In this document: positions 1-6,408 of the stretch, one piece after another | Position numbering within the stretch: the first letter of the stretch is position 1 | How the letters are laid out: each line of letters opens with the position of its first letter | From: Bacilli bacterium | Lineage (GTDB): Bacteria > Bacillota_I > Bacilli_A > RF39 > UBA660 | DNA: 8,963 nt | Direction: 5' to 3' | Assembly (NCBI GenBank): GCA_900772435.1 | Contig: CAAHEM010000081.1 | Span: forward strand, 1-8,963 | The notes under the pieces: generated by a model | The model's database searches: none | Seen by the model: the letters and a program-made list of their open reading frames with translations, nothing else | What the model was told of the DNA's origin: nothing | Position numbers and translations under genes: made by a program

Positions 1-220
1 AATGTATAATTTTGCGATGAAAGATATGAATTTATATTTAGATATATATCCTGATGATAAAAAAATGTTAAGTAACTTTCAAGAATATAAGAAAATGTAT
101 AATGAACTTAAGAATAAATATGAGAATGTTTATGGTCCATTATGTGTAAAAGATGTAGTTAATAGTGATAAATGGACTTGGATAGATAATCCTTGGCCTT
201 GGGATAAAGGAGGTAACTAG
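1..220 (+). CDS. cotJB: Spore coat protein CotJB, 3' part (5' end outside window)
   Basis: C-terminal part of CotJB, a small protein encoded with CotJA and CotJC in the spore coat operon of Bacillus and Clostridium relatives. The visible 72 residues hold the family hallmarks: a segment near the start reading LYLDIYPDD, a Lys/Tyr-rich helix around residues 25-45, and a Trp/Pro-rich end containing WIDNPWPW. CotJB is normally about 80-90 residues. The Met at base 2 therefore lies inside the protein, and the true start is left of the window. The stop (TAG, 218-220) is one base before the cotJC start, and the cotJC SD lies in its last codons, so the two are surely co-transcribed and probably translationally coupled. 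Its molecular role is not well defined; it is thought to help assemble CotJC into the coat. Confidence 0.9.
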   Translation, partial: MYNFAMKDMNLYLDIYPDDKKMLSNFQEYKKMYNELKNKYENVYGPLCVKDVVNSDKWTWIDNPWPWDKGGN

Positions 221-221
221 T

Positions 222-779
222 ATGTTTAAATATGAAAAAACTTTAGAATATCCAGTTAATGTTAGAAAAAAAGATATTAAGATGGCTAAACAGTTAATCA
301 CTCAAGTTGGTGGTAGTGATGGCGAACTTGGAGCATCACTTAGATATTTAATGCAGAGATTTACTATGCCTGATGATAAAGGAAAAGCCCTTCTTTCTGA
401 TATAGGTACTGAGGAACTCGGACATGTTGAGATGATTTGCACGATGGTTAGTCAATTACTTAAAGATGCCACTGTTGATGAGTTAAAGAAAAATGGACTT
501 GAAGGATGGTATACATCACATAAAAAAGGAGTATTTCCATTTAACCAAGATGGTATTCCATTCACTGCTGCTTATATAGCGTCTACTGGAGACCCAATAG
601 TTGATCTTCAAGAAGATATGGCTGCTGAAGAAAAAGCTCGAGCTACTTATGAAAACTTAATGGACTTAACTGATGATGAAAGTTTACTTGCTCCACTTAG
701 TTTCTTAAGGCAAAGAGAAATAGTTCACTTTAATAGATTTAAAGAATTACATGACTATTATAAAAAGAAAGGATATTAA
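222..779 (+). CDS. cotJC: Spore coat protein CotJC, manganese-catalase-like
   Basis: CotJC is a coat-associated member of the di-manganese catalase family, a four-helix ferritin-like bundle. The 185 residues match the family's usual length. Candidate metal ligands are in the expected order: Glu35 (in GGSDGELGASLRY), Glu65 and His68 (EELGHVE), Glu136/Glu137 (AAEEKARATYE), and Glu166 with His169 (REIVHFNRF). The site therefore looks intact, and peroxide breakdown in the spore coat is plausible but not shown here. The ATG at 222 follows a strong SD (AAAGGAGGT, 206-214), seven bases upstream and inside the end of cotJB. The gene converges on the ABC permease: the two stop codons share TTAA at 776-779 inside a terminator hairpin. 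Any sporulation promoter lies left of the window. Confidence 0.95.
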   Translation: MFKYEKTLEYPVNVRKKDIKMAKQLITQVGGSDGELGASLRYLMQRFTMPDDKGKALLSDIGTEELGHVEMICTMVSQLLKDATVDELKKNGLEGWYTSHKKGVFPFNQDGIPFTAAYIASTGDPIVDLQEDMAAEEKARATYENLMDLTDDESLLAPLSFLRQREIVHFNRFKELHDYYKKKGY

Positions 780-796
780 CATTTAATATCTTTTTT
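768..796. terminator. Bidirectional rho-independent terminator between cotJC and the ABC permease
   Basis: Arms 768-779 (AAAGGATATTAA) and 783-794 (TTAATATCTTTT) pair over 12 positions with one G-T wobble and a three-base loop (CAT). A run of six T follows on the + strand (791-796). On the - strand the stem is followed by a T-rich tract (CTTTCTTTTTAT). The hairpin contains the stop codons of both convergent genes. Confidence 0.8.
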
Positions 797-1480
797 ATTG
801 AATATATAAATTCCAATTATAAAAAATAGTATAGAATATATAGAATTTATGATAATTGATTTTTTTAGTGATAAATTTACACCCAATATTGCATTTACGT
901 ATTCCAATTTGTTTAATACATTTAAATCTAAATATGGTAGAAAAGTATATTCAAGAAAATTCATGTTAATAAGTTGAAGCAATTCAAAGAGTGAAAAACC
1001 GAATGTTAATAACATTATAACTATTCCTGAAGTTAGTGAAGATGATTTTATGATTGTTGATAACATTATAATAATTATTGAAATTAATATTAATGAATGT
1101 GAATAACTAAAGTATTTTATAGTAAAGTTTACACTTATGTCATGTGTCAATAATGCGTAAATTGTAAAGTTTTGTATTAAAATGAAGGATGTTGTCAAAA
1201 AAATTGTTAATAACTTTGATATATATACTTTAGTTCTTCTTACCGGTTTTACAAGGTAAATTCTAAATGTACCATTCTTATATTCATTTGACATAATACC
1301 ACAAAATAAGATTGACACTCCTACTCCTATAAAGGGTATTAATGATAGTAAAAATTCTTCAGTGATAACTCTTTTGTTTACACAATAATAAACTGTAATA
1401 GTTACTAAAAATATTAAATTCAAAAGTATTATTTTTAATATTCCAAGTTTTAAAAATTCATTTTTAATTAGTTTTATCAT
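776..1480 (-). CDS. ABC-2-type transporter permease (BcrB-like)
   Basis: Integral membrane half of the ABC exporter encoded with the upstream ATPase. The 234 residues give about six hydrophobic segments (near 14-33, 44-65, 89-110, 127-142, 150-172 and 210-228). The second is followed by NEYKNGTFR and a basic stretch, KPVRRTKVYISK. This pattern is typical of ABC-2 permeases of the bacitracin or lantibiotic immunity kind and would form the coupling region that contacts the ATPase. The ATG at 1480 lies inside the end of the ATPase gene (17-base overlap), with a weak SD-like ATAGGTAAG upstream, so translation is probably coupled. The substrate cannot be told from sequence; toxic peptides or hydrophobic compounds are usual in this family. 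No adjacent two-component system or lantibiotic biosynthesis genes are visible. Confidence 0.8.
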   Translation of the reverse strand: MIKLIKNEFLKLGILKIILLNLIFLVTITVYYCVNKRVITEEFLLSLIPFIGVGVSILFCGIMSNEYKNGTFRIYLVKPVRRTKVYISKLLTIFLTTSFILIQNFTIYALLTHDISVNFTIKYFSYSHSLILISIIIIMLSTIIKSSSLTSGIVIMLLTFGFSLFELLQLINMNFLEYTFLPYLDLNVLNKLEYVNAILGVNLSLKKSIIINSIYSILFFIIGIYIFNKKDIKC

Positions 1481-2348
1481 TAGACTTACCTATCATTCTA
1501 AAGAAATCTTTTTCTAAAGTATTTGTGGCTTCACTTATTCTATAAACATTTATATCATTTAATACTAATTCTTTATTTATTAAACTAACTATATCATCAG
1601 ATTCATATACTTCTAAATTTTCATTTATACAATAATCTTTTATAATAAGTCTAGCTTTTGAAAAATCATCTACTTCAAATACTATATTTTTCTTTTTATC
1701 ATTTTGTTTTATTTTTATACTATCTATTTTACCATCATTTATAAAAATTATTTTATTGCATAGTTCTTCTATGTCACTAAGCATATGTGAAGATATTATT
1801 ATAGTCGTATCTTTTAATTCTTTTAACATTTTCATTGTATTTTTAACGCCTTCTCTATCAAGACCATTTGTTGGTTCATCTAGTATTAATATTTTAGGTT
1901 TATTGATTAGAGAAGAAGCTATTCCTAATCTTTCTTTCATACCCAGTGAATATGTTTTAAACTTCTTTCCTAGGTATTTTTCCATTTCCACTATTCTTAC
2001 TATCTCTTCTATAGTTCCTTCGTCTATGCCTTTAAACATTGATTTAAATAGCTCTAAATTCTTTTTACCAGAAAGATTATTATACATATCCGGATTTTCT
2101 ATTAATGTCCCTACAATTGACATAGCTTTTTCATAATCAGTTTTTAAATTATAATTATAATAATATATTTCTCCTTCATCATAACTATAAAGACCTGTCA
2201 TTATTTTTAATAAAGTTGACTTTCCTGCCCCATTCTTACCTACTAATCCTACTATTTCTCCTTCATAAATATCAAAGTTAATATTATCTAGTATTTTCTT
2301 TTTATTTATTGTTTTACTTATATTTCTTACTTTTATAACTCTTTTCAT
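1464..2348 (-). CDS. ABC transporter ATP-binding protein (BcrA-like)
   Basis: Nucleotide-binding subunit that would power the adjacent permease at the cytoplasmic face of the membrane. The 294-residue product has a Walker A motif (GKNGAGKST, about 37-45), a Q-loop region reading LIENPDMYNNLSG, a degenerate signature YSLGMKERLG, a Walker B with D-loop (ILILDEPTNGLD) and an H-loop (IISSHMLSDIEE). The signature SLGMKER and the ENP-type Q-loop region are typical of bacitracin or lantibiotic self-protection ATPases (BcrA/LanF-like). About 90 C-terminal residues beyond the ATPase core resemble the regulatory tail of that group. I chose the ATG at 2348 because AAAGGAAG (2353-2360) precedes it and a -10-like box lies at 2371-2376. 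The upstream ATG at 2399 would fall in the promoter and add 17 residues unlike the family. Confidence 0.88.
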   Translation of the reverse strand: MKRVIKVRNISKTINKKKILDNINFDIYEGEIVGLVGKNGAGKSTLLKIMTGLYSYDEGEIYYYNYNLKTDYEKAMSIVGTLIENPDMYNNLSGKKNLELFKSMFKGIDEGTIEEIVRIVEMEKYLGKKFKTYSLGMKERLGIASSLINKPKILILDEPTNGLDREGVKNTMKMLKELKDTTIIISSHMLSDIEELCNKIIFINDGKIDSIKIKQNDKKKNIVFEVDDFSKARLIIKDYCINENLEVYESDDIVSLINKELVLNDINVYRISEATNTLEKDFFRMIGKSNDKTN

Positions 2349-2352
2349 ATTT

Positions 2353-2360
2353 CTTCCTTT
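2353..2360 (-). promoter_or_regulatory. Ribosome binding site that fixes the ABC ATPase start
   Basis: On the - strand AAAGGAAG lies four bases before the ATG at 2348. No such site precedes the longer possible start at 2399, so it favours the shorter reading. Confidence 0.7.
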
Positions 2361-2370
2361 CTTAGAGTTA

Positions 2371-2399
2371 ATAATACAAAATGAGATAAATACATGCAA
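2371..2399 (-). promoter_or_regulatory. Possible promoter of the ABC transporter operon
   Basis: On the - strand there is a good -10 box TATTAT (2371-2376), then 17 bases upstream of it a weak -35, TTGCAT (2394-2399). Transcription would begin near 2364, giving a leader of about 15 bases that still includes the SD. Only three of six -35 positions match the consensus, so this is tentative. Confidence 0.4.
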
Positions 2400-2436
2400 A
2401 TCAGTAAAATTCTTTTTTCAACAAGTTATTAACAAT

Positions 2437-2486
2437 AAAAAAAGAAAATTCTATAGGGATAAATGTTATTCACAATTGAATTTTCT
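2437..2486 (-). terminator. Likely terminator of the AAA+ gene
   Basis: On the - strand a 9-base perfect inverted repeat, AGAAAATTC (2478-2486) and GAATTTTCT (2443-2451), encloses a 26-base loop. A T tract (2437-2442) follows it, 36 bases downstream of the AAA+ stop. The long loop makes it weaker than the other terminators here. The rest of the 173-base gap between the ABC and AAA+ genes holds only the ABC promoter. Confidence 0.5.
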
Positions 2487-2521
2487 ATGTATTTTATAAT
2501 TTTATATATAATTTAATTTTT

Positions 2522-3544
2522 TTACATATCATTTAAGTCAACATTTTCTTCAGCAAGTATATCTTTAAATAACTCTTTGAATCTTGCGATTTCTTTTACT
2601 TTAGCATCTTCATATACTACTTTAGTTCTACATAATGCTTTATAAAAATGTTTCATTGTTACTACTGGACTATTTTCATATGAAGCAAGTGAGAATGCAC
2701 TCATTACTATTGTTAAAGCTACATCTGGATATCTATTACCTATTTCATAGATTCTTTTATATTCATCTGTAAACTGAACAATGAATCTAAATATTTTTTC
2801 TTTTAAATAGTCAGTATATTCTAGTTTTACACCAGTTCTTTTTTCATATTTAGGATATGTTCCAAGCAATATCTTAGTACATTGATCTTCATTTGGCTCA
2901 GCAACATCTACTTTTAAGAAACGTCTTAAGAAGGCTCTATCTCTTAAAATATATGCTTCGTATTCTTCATATGTTGTAGCACCTATCATTTTAATATCAC
3001 CACGGTCTAGACCTGGCTTTAACATATTGGCAAAGTCTATACTCATATTTGTAGTATTTCTATTTACTAGAAGGTGAACTTCATCTATGAATAATATAAT
3101 ATTCTTTTTAGTTTTTAATTCATCAACTAATAATTGAAGTCTATTTTCAGATTGTCCTTCGCCTACTTTTGTTTCACCAAGTAAACTTGAAATATTAACT
3201 TTTATTAATTCATATGGTTTTAATGCATTTGGTATCATACCATTTTTCATTCTGTACCCTATGCCTTCTACTATTGCAGTTTTACCAACACCAGCTTTAC
3301 CTACTAAAAGAGCACTCTTTTCTGGTGTTAAAAGTATTACAATAGCTTGTTCTATTTCACTATCTCTTCCGATAGCTGGATTTGTTACATATTCTTTTCT
3401 ACTTAAGTTTTCACCATACATCTCTAAAATACTAATGTGATTAGGATTACTTGGGTTTGTATTTTGTACTTCTACATTATTAGTATTTGTGTTAGTGTTT
3501 GGATTAATATTACTTAAATCTACCATTTCTAAATCATTATTCAT
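2522..3544 (-). CDS. Single-module Clp-type AAA+ ATPase (ClpB D1-like, no N or M domain)
   Basis: A 340-residue AAA+ protein resembling only the first ATPase module of ClpA/ClpB/ClpC. Residues 1-36 are an Asn/Thr-rich low-complexity tail in place of a Clp N domain. A ClpB-like entry follows (YGENLSRKEYVTNPAIGRDSE, 43-63), then Walker A GKAGVGKT (82-89), Walker B IILFIDE (149-155), sensor-1-like IGATTYEEY (about 187-195), candidate arginine fingers Arg207-Arg208 (RAFLRRF) and a small-domain helix with sensor-2-like RYPDVALTIV (about 271-280). There is no M domain and no second AAA module. Where Clp D1 proteins have KYRGEFE, this one reads KVGEGQSE (126-133), so the pore-loop tyrosine is absent. 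ATPase activity looks intact, but substrate and partner are unknown; no ClpP-docking loop is visible. The SD AGAGGGAAAAGT precedes the ATG at 3544. Confidence 0.8.
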   Translation of the reverse strand: MNNDLEMVDLSNINPNTNTNTNNVEVQNTNPSNPNHISILEMYGENLSRKEYVTNPAIGRDSEIEQAIVILLTPEKSALLVGKAGVGKTAIVEGIGYRMKNGMIPNALKPYELIKVNISSLLGETKVGEGQSENRLQLLVDELKTKKNIILFIDEVHLLVNRNTTNMSIDFANMLKPGLDRGDIKMIGATTYEEYEAYILRDRAFLRRFLKVDVAEPNEDQCTKILLGTYPKYEKRTGVKLEYTDYLKEKIFRFIVQFTDEYKRIYEIGNRYPDVALTIVMSAFSLASYENSPVVTMKHFYKALCRTKVVYEDAKVKEIARFKELFKDILAEENVDLNDM

Positions 3545-3583
3545 ACTTTTCCCTCTTAATTCATATTAATTTTATCAATTTTT

Positions 3584-3612
3584 ATAATAAAAGTCCATAT
3601 TTTTGTTGACAA
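3584..3612 (-). promoter_or_regulatory. Promoter of the AAA+ gene, overlapping the tRNA promoter
   Basis: On the - strand, -35 TTGTCA (3607-3612), a 17-base spacer and -10 TATTAT (3584-3589) each match the housekeeping sigma consensus at five of six positions. Transcription would start near 3577, about 32 bases before the ATG. The -35 shares five bases with the opposite-facing tRNA-Asn -35 box. Confidence 0.65.
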
Positions 3613-3634
3613 ATATAAAATGATAATCTATAAT
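3606..3634 (+). promoter_or_regulatory. Consensus promoter of tRNA-Asn
   Basis: A perfect -35 TTGACA (3606-3611), a 17-base spacer and a perfect -10 TATAAT (3629-3634). The predicted start near 3641 is about seven bases before the mature tRNA. This is what is expected of a strongly expressed stable RNA gene. Confidence 0.9.
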
Positions 3635-3647
3635 TATTTATGCAAGT

Positions 3648-3723
3648 GCCTGATTAGCTCAGTCGGTAGAGCGCACGGCTGTTAACCGTTAGGTCGCAGG
3701 TCCGAGTCCTGCATCAGGCGCCA
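3648..3723 (+). tRNA. tRNA-Asn (anticodon GTT)
   Basis: A 76-base cloverleaf with CCA encoded. The acceptor stem GCCTGAT/ATCAGGC is seven perfect pairs. The D arm is GCTC with loop AGTCGGTA and GAGC. The anticodon loop CTGTTAA has GTT at 3681-3683, reading AAC/AAT. The T stem is GCAGG/CCTGC. The discriminator base is G and CCA is at 3721-3723. Two oddities: the T loop reads TCCGAGT, so position 55 is C where T (pseudouridine in the RNA) is almost always found, and the top anticodon-stem pair 27-43 is C opposite T. It stands alone, with its own promoter and terminator. Confidence 0.95.
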
Positions 3724-3733
3724 GTTGAATATT

Positions 3734-3759
3734 AACTCTAGATTTTCTAGAGTTTTTTT
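3734..3759 (+). terminator. Terminator of tRNA-Asn
   Basis: Arms AACTCTAGA (3734-3742) and TCTAGAGTT (3746-3754) form nine perfect pairs around a three-base loop, followed by five more T (3755-3759). It begins 11 bases after the tRNA. On the - strand the stem lacks a T tract, so it would be a poor terminator for feoB, which ends at 3766. Confidence 0.9.
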
Positions 3760-3765
3760 CTTGGG

Positions 3766-5745
3766 TTAAAAGCCGTGCAATAAATTTAAAATAAACAAAA
3801 ATAATATTCCAGTTATAAGAGGTATAAAGAAACTATAAATCATCCATTTAGTACCTACTTCACTTTTTATAGTAGCAAGTGTTGTTCCGCATGGGAAATG
3901 CATTATAGAAAATAATATAGTAGAAAGTGCTGTCATATAAGTCCAACTATTGTTAATGAGTACTTCTTTTATTGTTAAATAATTAGATATCATTGGTACA
4001 TTTTTACTTCCTAGATATCCCATTATAATTATTGGTAGAACTATTTCATTAGCCGGAAGAGCTAAAAAGAATGATAAAAGTATTACACCGTCTAATCCTA
4101 ATAATTTACCAAAAGGTTCTAAAAAATTACTTGCAATTTTAAATAAAGACAAATTTCCTATAGTAGTATTAGTCATTAAGTAAATAATAATACCACATGG
4201 TATAGAAACTAATACTGCTTTTTTTAATATAGATAACGATTTATAAATTAAACTATTCTTTAATACTTTTTTAAATTTTACTTTTTTATAGTCTGGAAGT
4301 TCTAATATAAAAAATCCATTATATCCTTTTAATATAGTTTTAGATAGAATAAATGAAGTTAGTAAGGATATTAGAATTGCTAAAATAACAAATAATGTTA
4401 AATATAATGATATTTGTAATTTATTGTTTGAATTAGTAAAGAACATTGTAATTAATGCGATTATCATTGGAAATCTTCCATTACATGGTATGAACGAATT
4501 TGTTAATATAGCAATTAATTTATCTCTTTTACTATCTATTATTCTACTTCCAACTATTGCGCAAGCATTACATCCAAAACCTGAACATATTGTTAATGCT
4601 TGTTTTCCATGACAACCTGAGCATTTAAACACTTTATCAAAATTAAATGCAAGTCTTGGTAATATTCCACTTTCTTCGGCATAAGTAAACAAGAAGAAAA
4701 ATATTACAAGTGGTGGAAACATAACTGACACTATAAAACTTACTACTCTATAAATTCCATAGATGATAGGTTCATATATATATGATGGAATTTTTAATAT
4801 ATTCGAAAGATTTACTAAACATATTTCAAATTTATTAAAAATTAAACTTAGTAATTCACTTGGATAGTTAGCAAGCACTATAGTTATAAAAAATATACCA
4901 AACATTATTATAAACATTATTGGTAAAGCATATATTTTTTTAGAAAAAATTTTATCAATCGTGCCTATCTCTTTTTCTTTAGAAGTATCCACCACTTCAT
5001 TATATATTTTTTTAGATATATTATTTAATAAACTTGATACACTATCTGATATTTCTTCAGAGTTTACGTGCATTAAATAGTTTTGTATATCCTTATCAAT
5101 TATATCTAGCTTATACTTAGTTTTAATTGAATCAACTAGAGTTATATCTTTTTCTAAAAGTTTTAGTGCTATAAACCTACTTTTAAATTGATGAGTTAAA
5201 TACTCAAATATATCAGATATACCCTTTTCTATATTATAGTCATATACATAATTATAACTGCTTTTACTTTCTTCATCTAAGGACTCTATTAATTCTTTAA
5301 TACCTATATTTTTAGATGCTGAACACCTTATTACTTTTATACCTAATATTTCACTTAACTTTTTATCATTAACTTTTATGCCTTTTATATCAAGTTCATC
5401 TACCATATTTAAACATAATATTATATTTTTATTAATTTCTAATATTTGAAGTAATAAATGTAAATTCTTTTCTATATTTGAAGAATCCATTACATATATT
5501 ATTTTTTCATATTGTTCAAATAGAAGTGTGTCTTTTGCTACTATTTCTTCATCACTAAGACTAGATAATGAATATATACCTGGTAAATCTATTAAAGTGT
5601 AATTAGTATTTATTATATTCTTTCTTGCTAACTTTACAGTTTTACCTGTCCAGTTTCCAGTGTGTTCATGTGAATGAGTTAATATATTAAAAATAGAAGA
5701 TTTCCCTACATTAGGATTTCCAACTAAAAGAATATTTTTATTCAT
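3766..5745 (-). CDS. feoB: Ferrous iron transport protein B
   Basis: Inner-membrane Fe2+ transporter with an N-terminal GTPase domain. Of its 659 residues the first ~160 form the G domain: G1 GNPNVGKSS (9-17), G2 threonines in GNWTGKT (30-36), G3 DLPG (53-56), G4 NMVD (113-116) and G5 CSAS (141-144). A helical spacer to about residue 265 follows, then a membrane domain with several helices and the conserved core with CSGFGCNACAIVGSR and SFIPCNGRFPMI, including the cysteines linked to Fe2+ passage. It is shorter than E. coli FeoB (773) but normal for Firmicutes. The ATG at 5745 lies eight bases inside feoA, with SD AGAGGT, so the two are co-transcribed and probably coupled. No FeoC is seen, as is usual outside gamma-proteobacteria. 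No clear feoB terminator: its end runs up to the back of the tRNA-Asn terminator. Confidence 0.97.
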   Translation of the reverse strand: MNKNILLVGNPNVGKSSIFNILTHSHEHTGNWTGKTVKLARKNIINTNYTLIDLPGIYSLSSLSDEEIVAKDTLLFEQYEKIIYVMDSSNIEKNLHLLLQILEINKNIILCLNMVDELDIKGIKVNDKKLSEILGIKVIRCSASKNIGIKELIESLDEESKSSYNYVYDYNIEKGISDIFEYLTHQFKSRFIALKLLEKDITLVDSIKTKYKLDIIDKDIQNYLMHVNSEEISDSVSSLLNNISKKIYNEVVDTSKEKEIGTIDKIFSKKIYALPIMFIIMFGIFFITIVLANYPSELLSLIFNKFEICLVNLSNILKIPSYIYEPIIYGIYRVVSFIVSVMFPPLVIFFFLFTYAEESGILPRLAFNFDKVFKCSGCHGKQALTICSGFGCNACAIVGSRIIDSKRDKLIAILTNSFIPCNGRFPMIIALITMFFTNSNNKLQISLYLTLFVILAILISLLTSFILSKTILKGYNGFFILELPDYKKVKFKKVLKNSLIYKSLSILKKAVLVSIPCGIIIYLMTNTTIGNLSLFKIASNFLEPFGKLLGLDGVILLSFFLALPANEIVLPIIIMGYLGSKNVPMISNYLTIKEVLINNSWTYMTALSTILFSIMHFPCGTTLATIKSEVGTKWMIYSFFIPLITGILFLFILNLLHGF

Positions 5746-5962
5746 AATGAACCTCTATATTAACTGTATCTTCATCTCTTAAAGCTAGAAATGTATTCTT
5801 TATTTTATAACATTTTGGATTTTTATATATTGAATCAAACATTTTATATATACCTTCTCCTGGTATAAATCCTAAATCGTATAACCTTCTTTTCTTAATC
5901 CCATGTAAATATATATTATCTATAATGGCCTTTTTATTAAGTTCTAAATCACATAAATTCAT
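5738..5962 (-). CDS. feoA: Ferrous iron transport protein A
   Basis: Small cytoplasmic SH3-like beta-barrel protein that partners FeoB in Fe2+ uptake. The 74 residues are typical. Recognisable pieces are the leader helix before HGIKKRRLYDLGFIPGE (about 20-36, the conserved LxxLGFxPG turn of FeoA) and the terminal strand in LRDEDTVNIEV, matching the ALRxxEAxxIxV pattern of the family. The start at 5962 follows a strong SD (AAGGAG, 5968-5973). It overlaps feoB by eight bases. A promoter is not obvious: TATATT at 5981-5986 on the - strand would start transcription almost at the SD, and no good -35 accompanies it. The 65-base gap to the divergent gene holds an inverted repeat that may be an operator. 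I found no good Fur box. Confidence 0.92.
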   Translation of the reverse strand: MNLCDLELNKKAIIDNIYLHGIKKRRLYDLGFIPGEGIYKMFDSIYKNPKCYKIKNTFLALRDEDTVNIEVHYE

Positions 5963-5976
5963 ATAATCTCCTTCTT

Positions 5977-6024
5977 TAATAATATATGTTTCGTAAGATT
6001 TTTTGTACTTAAAACATATTATTA
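5977..6024. repeat. Inverted repeat between feoA and the divergent unknown gene
   Basis: ATATGTTT (5984-5991) and AAACATAT (6012-6019) are perfect complements across a 20-base spacer. With a two-base slip the match continues outward, TAATAAT (5977-5983) against ATTATTA (6018-6024). It fills the 65-base divergent intergenic region and covers the -10-like box of the right-hand gene, so it could be a shared operator. AT-rich composition raises the odds of chance. Confidence 0.4.
6017..6022 (+). promoter_or_regulatory. -10-like box placed for a leaderless transcript
   Basis: TATTAT at 6017-6022 lies five bases before the ATG at 6028, which puts the expected transcription start on the first base of the start codon. 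No convincing -35 is seen 16-18 bases upstream, so the promoter call is weak on its own. The absence of any SD before 6028 supports it. Confidence 0.35.
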
Positions 6025-6027
6025 AAT

Positions 6028-6408
6028 ATGAAGCAGAGTTATGATGATATATTTAATACTAATCCTAGATATTCAGCTACAGTTGGATTTATTTTAGGTT
6101 TAGTGTTAGTTGATAGTTTAACTGCTCCTGAACAAAATATGTTAGGAAACTGGATTATTCTTATAGGTCAAACTATTCTTACGAATGCAGCTAGTCAAAA
6201 TATAATAGAATCTAGAATTAATGGTGGTATTATTAATATTAATTCTAAAGAAGTTAAGTGTTTATATAATCCAGTTATTTATGATATAGAAAAAATAAGA
6301 AAGATTATTAGAGAGGTGTATCCTTCTAGTAATAGTGATATAGATGTTTTAAAAAAAGCAATTGATGAGTTAAATAAAAAATTAGATGAATTAAAAAAAG
6401 GTAATTAA
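6028..6408 (+). CDS. Small protein of unknown function
   Basis: A 126-residue protein I cannot assign. Residues 1-16 are polar with NPRYSATVGF, followed by two hydrophobic stretches (about 17-31 and 39-55) joined by SLTAPEQNMLGNW. They could be two short membrane helices or a buried helical pair. A mixed segment follows (INGGIININSKEV), then YNPVIYDIEKIRKII (about 80-94), ending in a heptad-like coiled coil (about 104-124, IDVLKKAIDELNKKLDELKK). The layout suggests a self-associating or membrane-linked small protein, but function is open. The ATG at 6028 is the only reasonable start: an in-frame TAA lies at 6010-6012. No SD precedes it, unlike most neighbours. It is divergent from feoAB and converges on the next gene with overlapping stops (TTAA, 6405-6408). 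Confidence 0.75.
   Translation: MKQSYDDIFNTNPRYSATVGFILGLVLVDSLTAPEQNMLGNWIILIGQTILTNAASQNIIESRINGGIININSKEVKCLYNPVIYDIEKIRKIIREVYPSSNSDIDVLKKAIDELNKKLDELKKGN

Noticed and set aside
1756..2136. 126-codon open frame on the + strand
   Set aside because: It lies wholly antisense to the ABC ATPase Walker/signature region; Ser/Ile-rich translation and no SD. The - strand reading is clearly the real gene.
2349..2399. Longer ABC ATPase start at 2399 (17 extra residues)
   Set aside because: It overlaps the candidate promoter, has no SD, and the added residues are unlike the family; the ATG at 2348 has a proper SD.
3466..3500. Short tandem repeat in the AAA+ gene start region (NTNTNTNN codons)
   Set aside because: Only a few AAT/ACT codon alternations in a low-complexity tail; too short to call a repeat element or phase-variable tract.
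4424..4612. 62-codon open frame on the + strand
   Set aside because: Antisense to the conserved membrane core of feoB; no SD and no recognisable product.
5963..6027. Riboswitch or Fur box upstream of feoA
   Set aside because: The 65-base gap is too short for a known riboswitch aptamer, and no sequence close to TGATAATNATTATCA is present; only the inverted repeat is reported.
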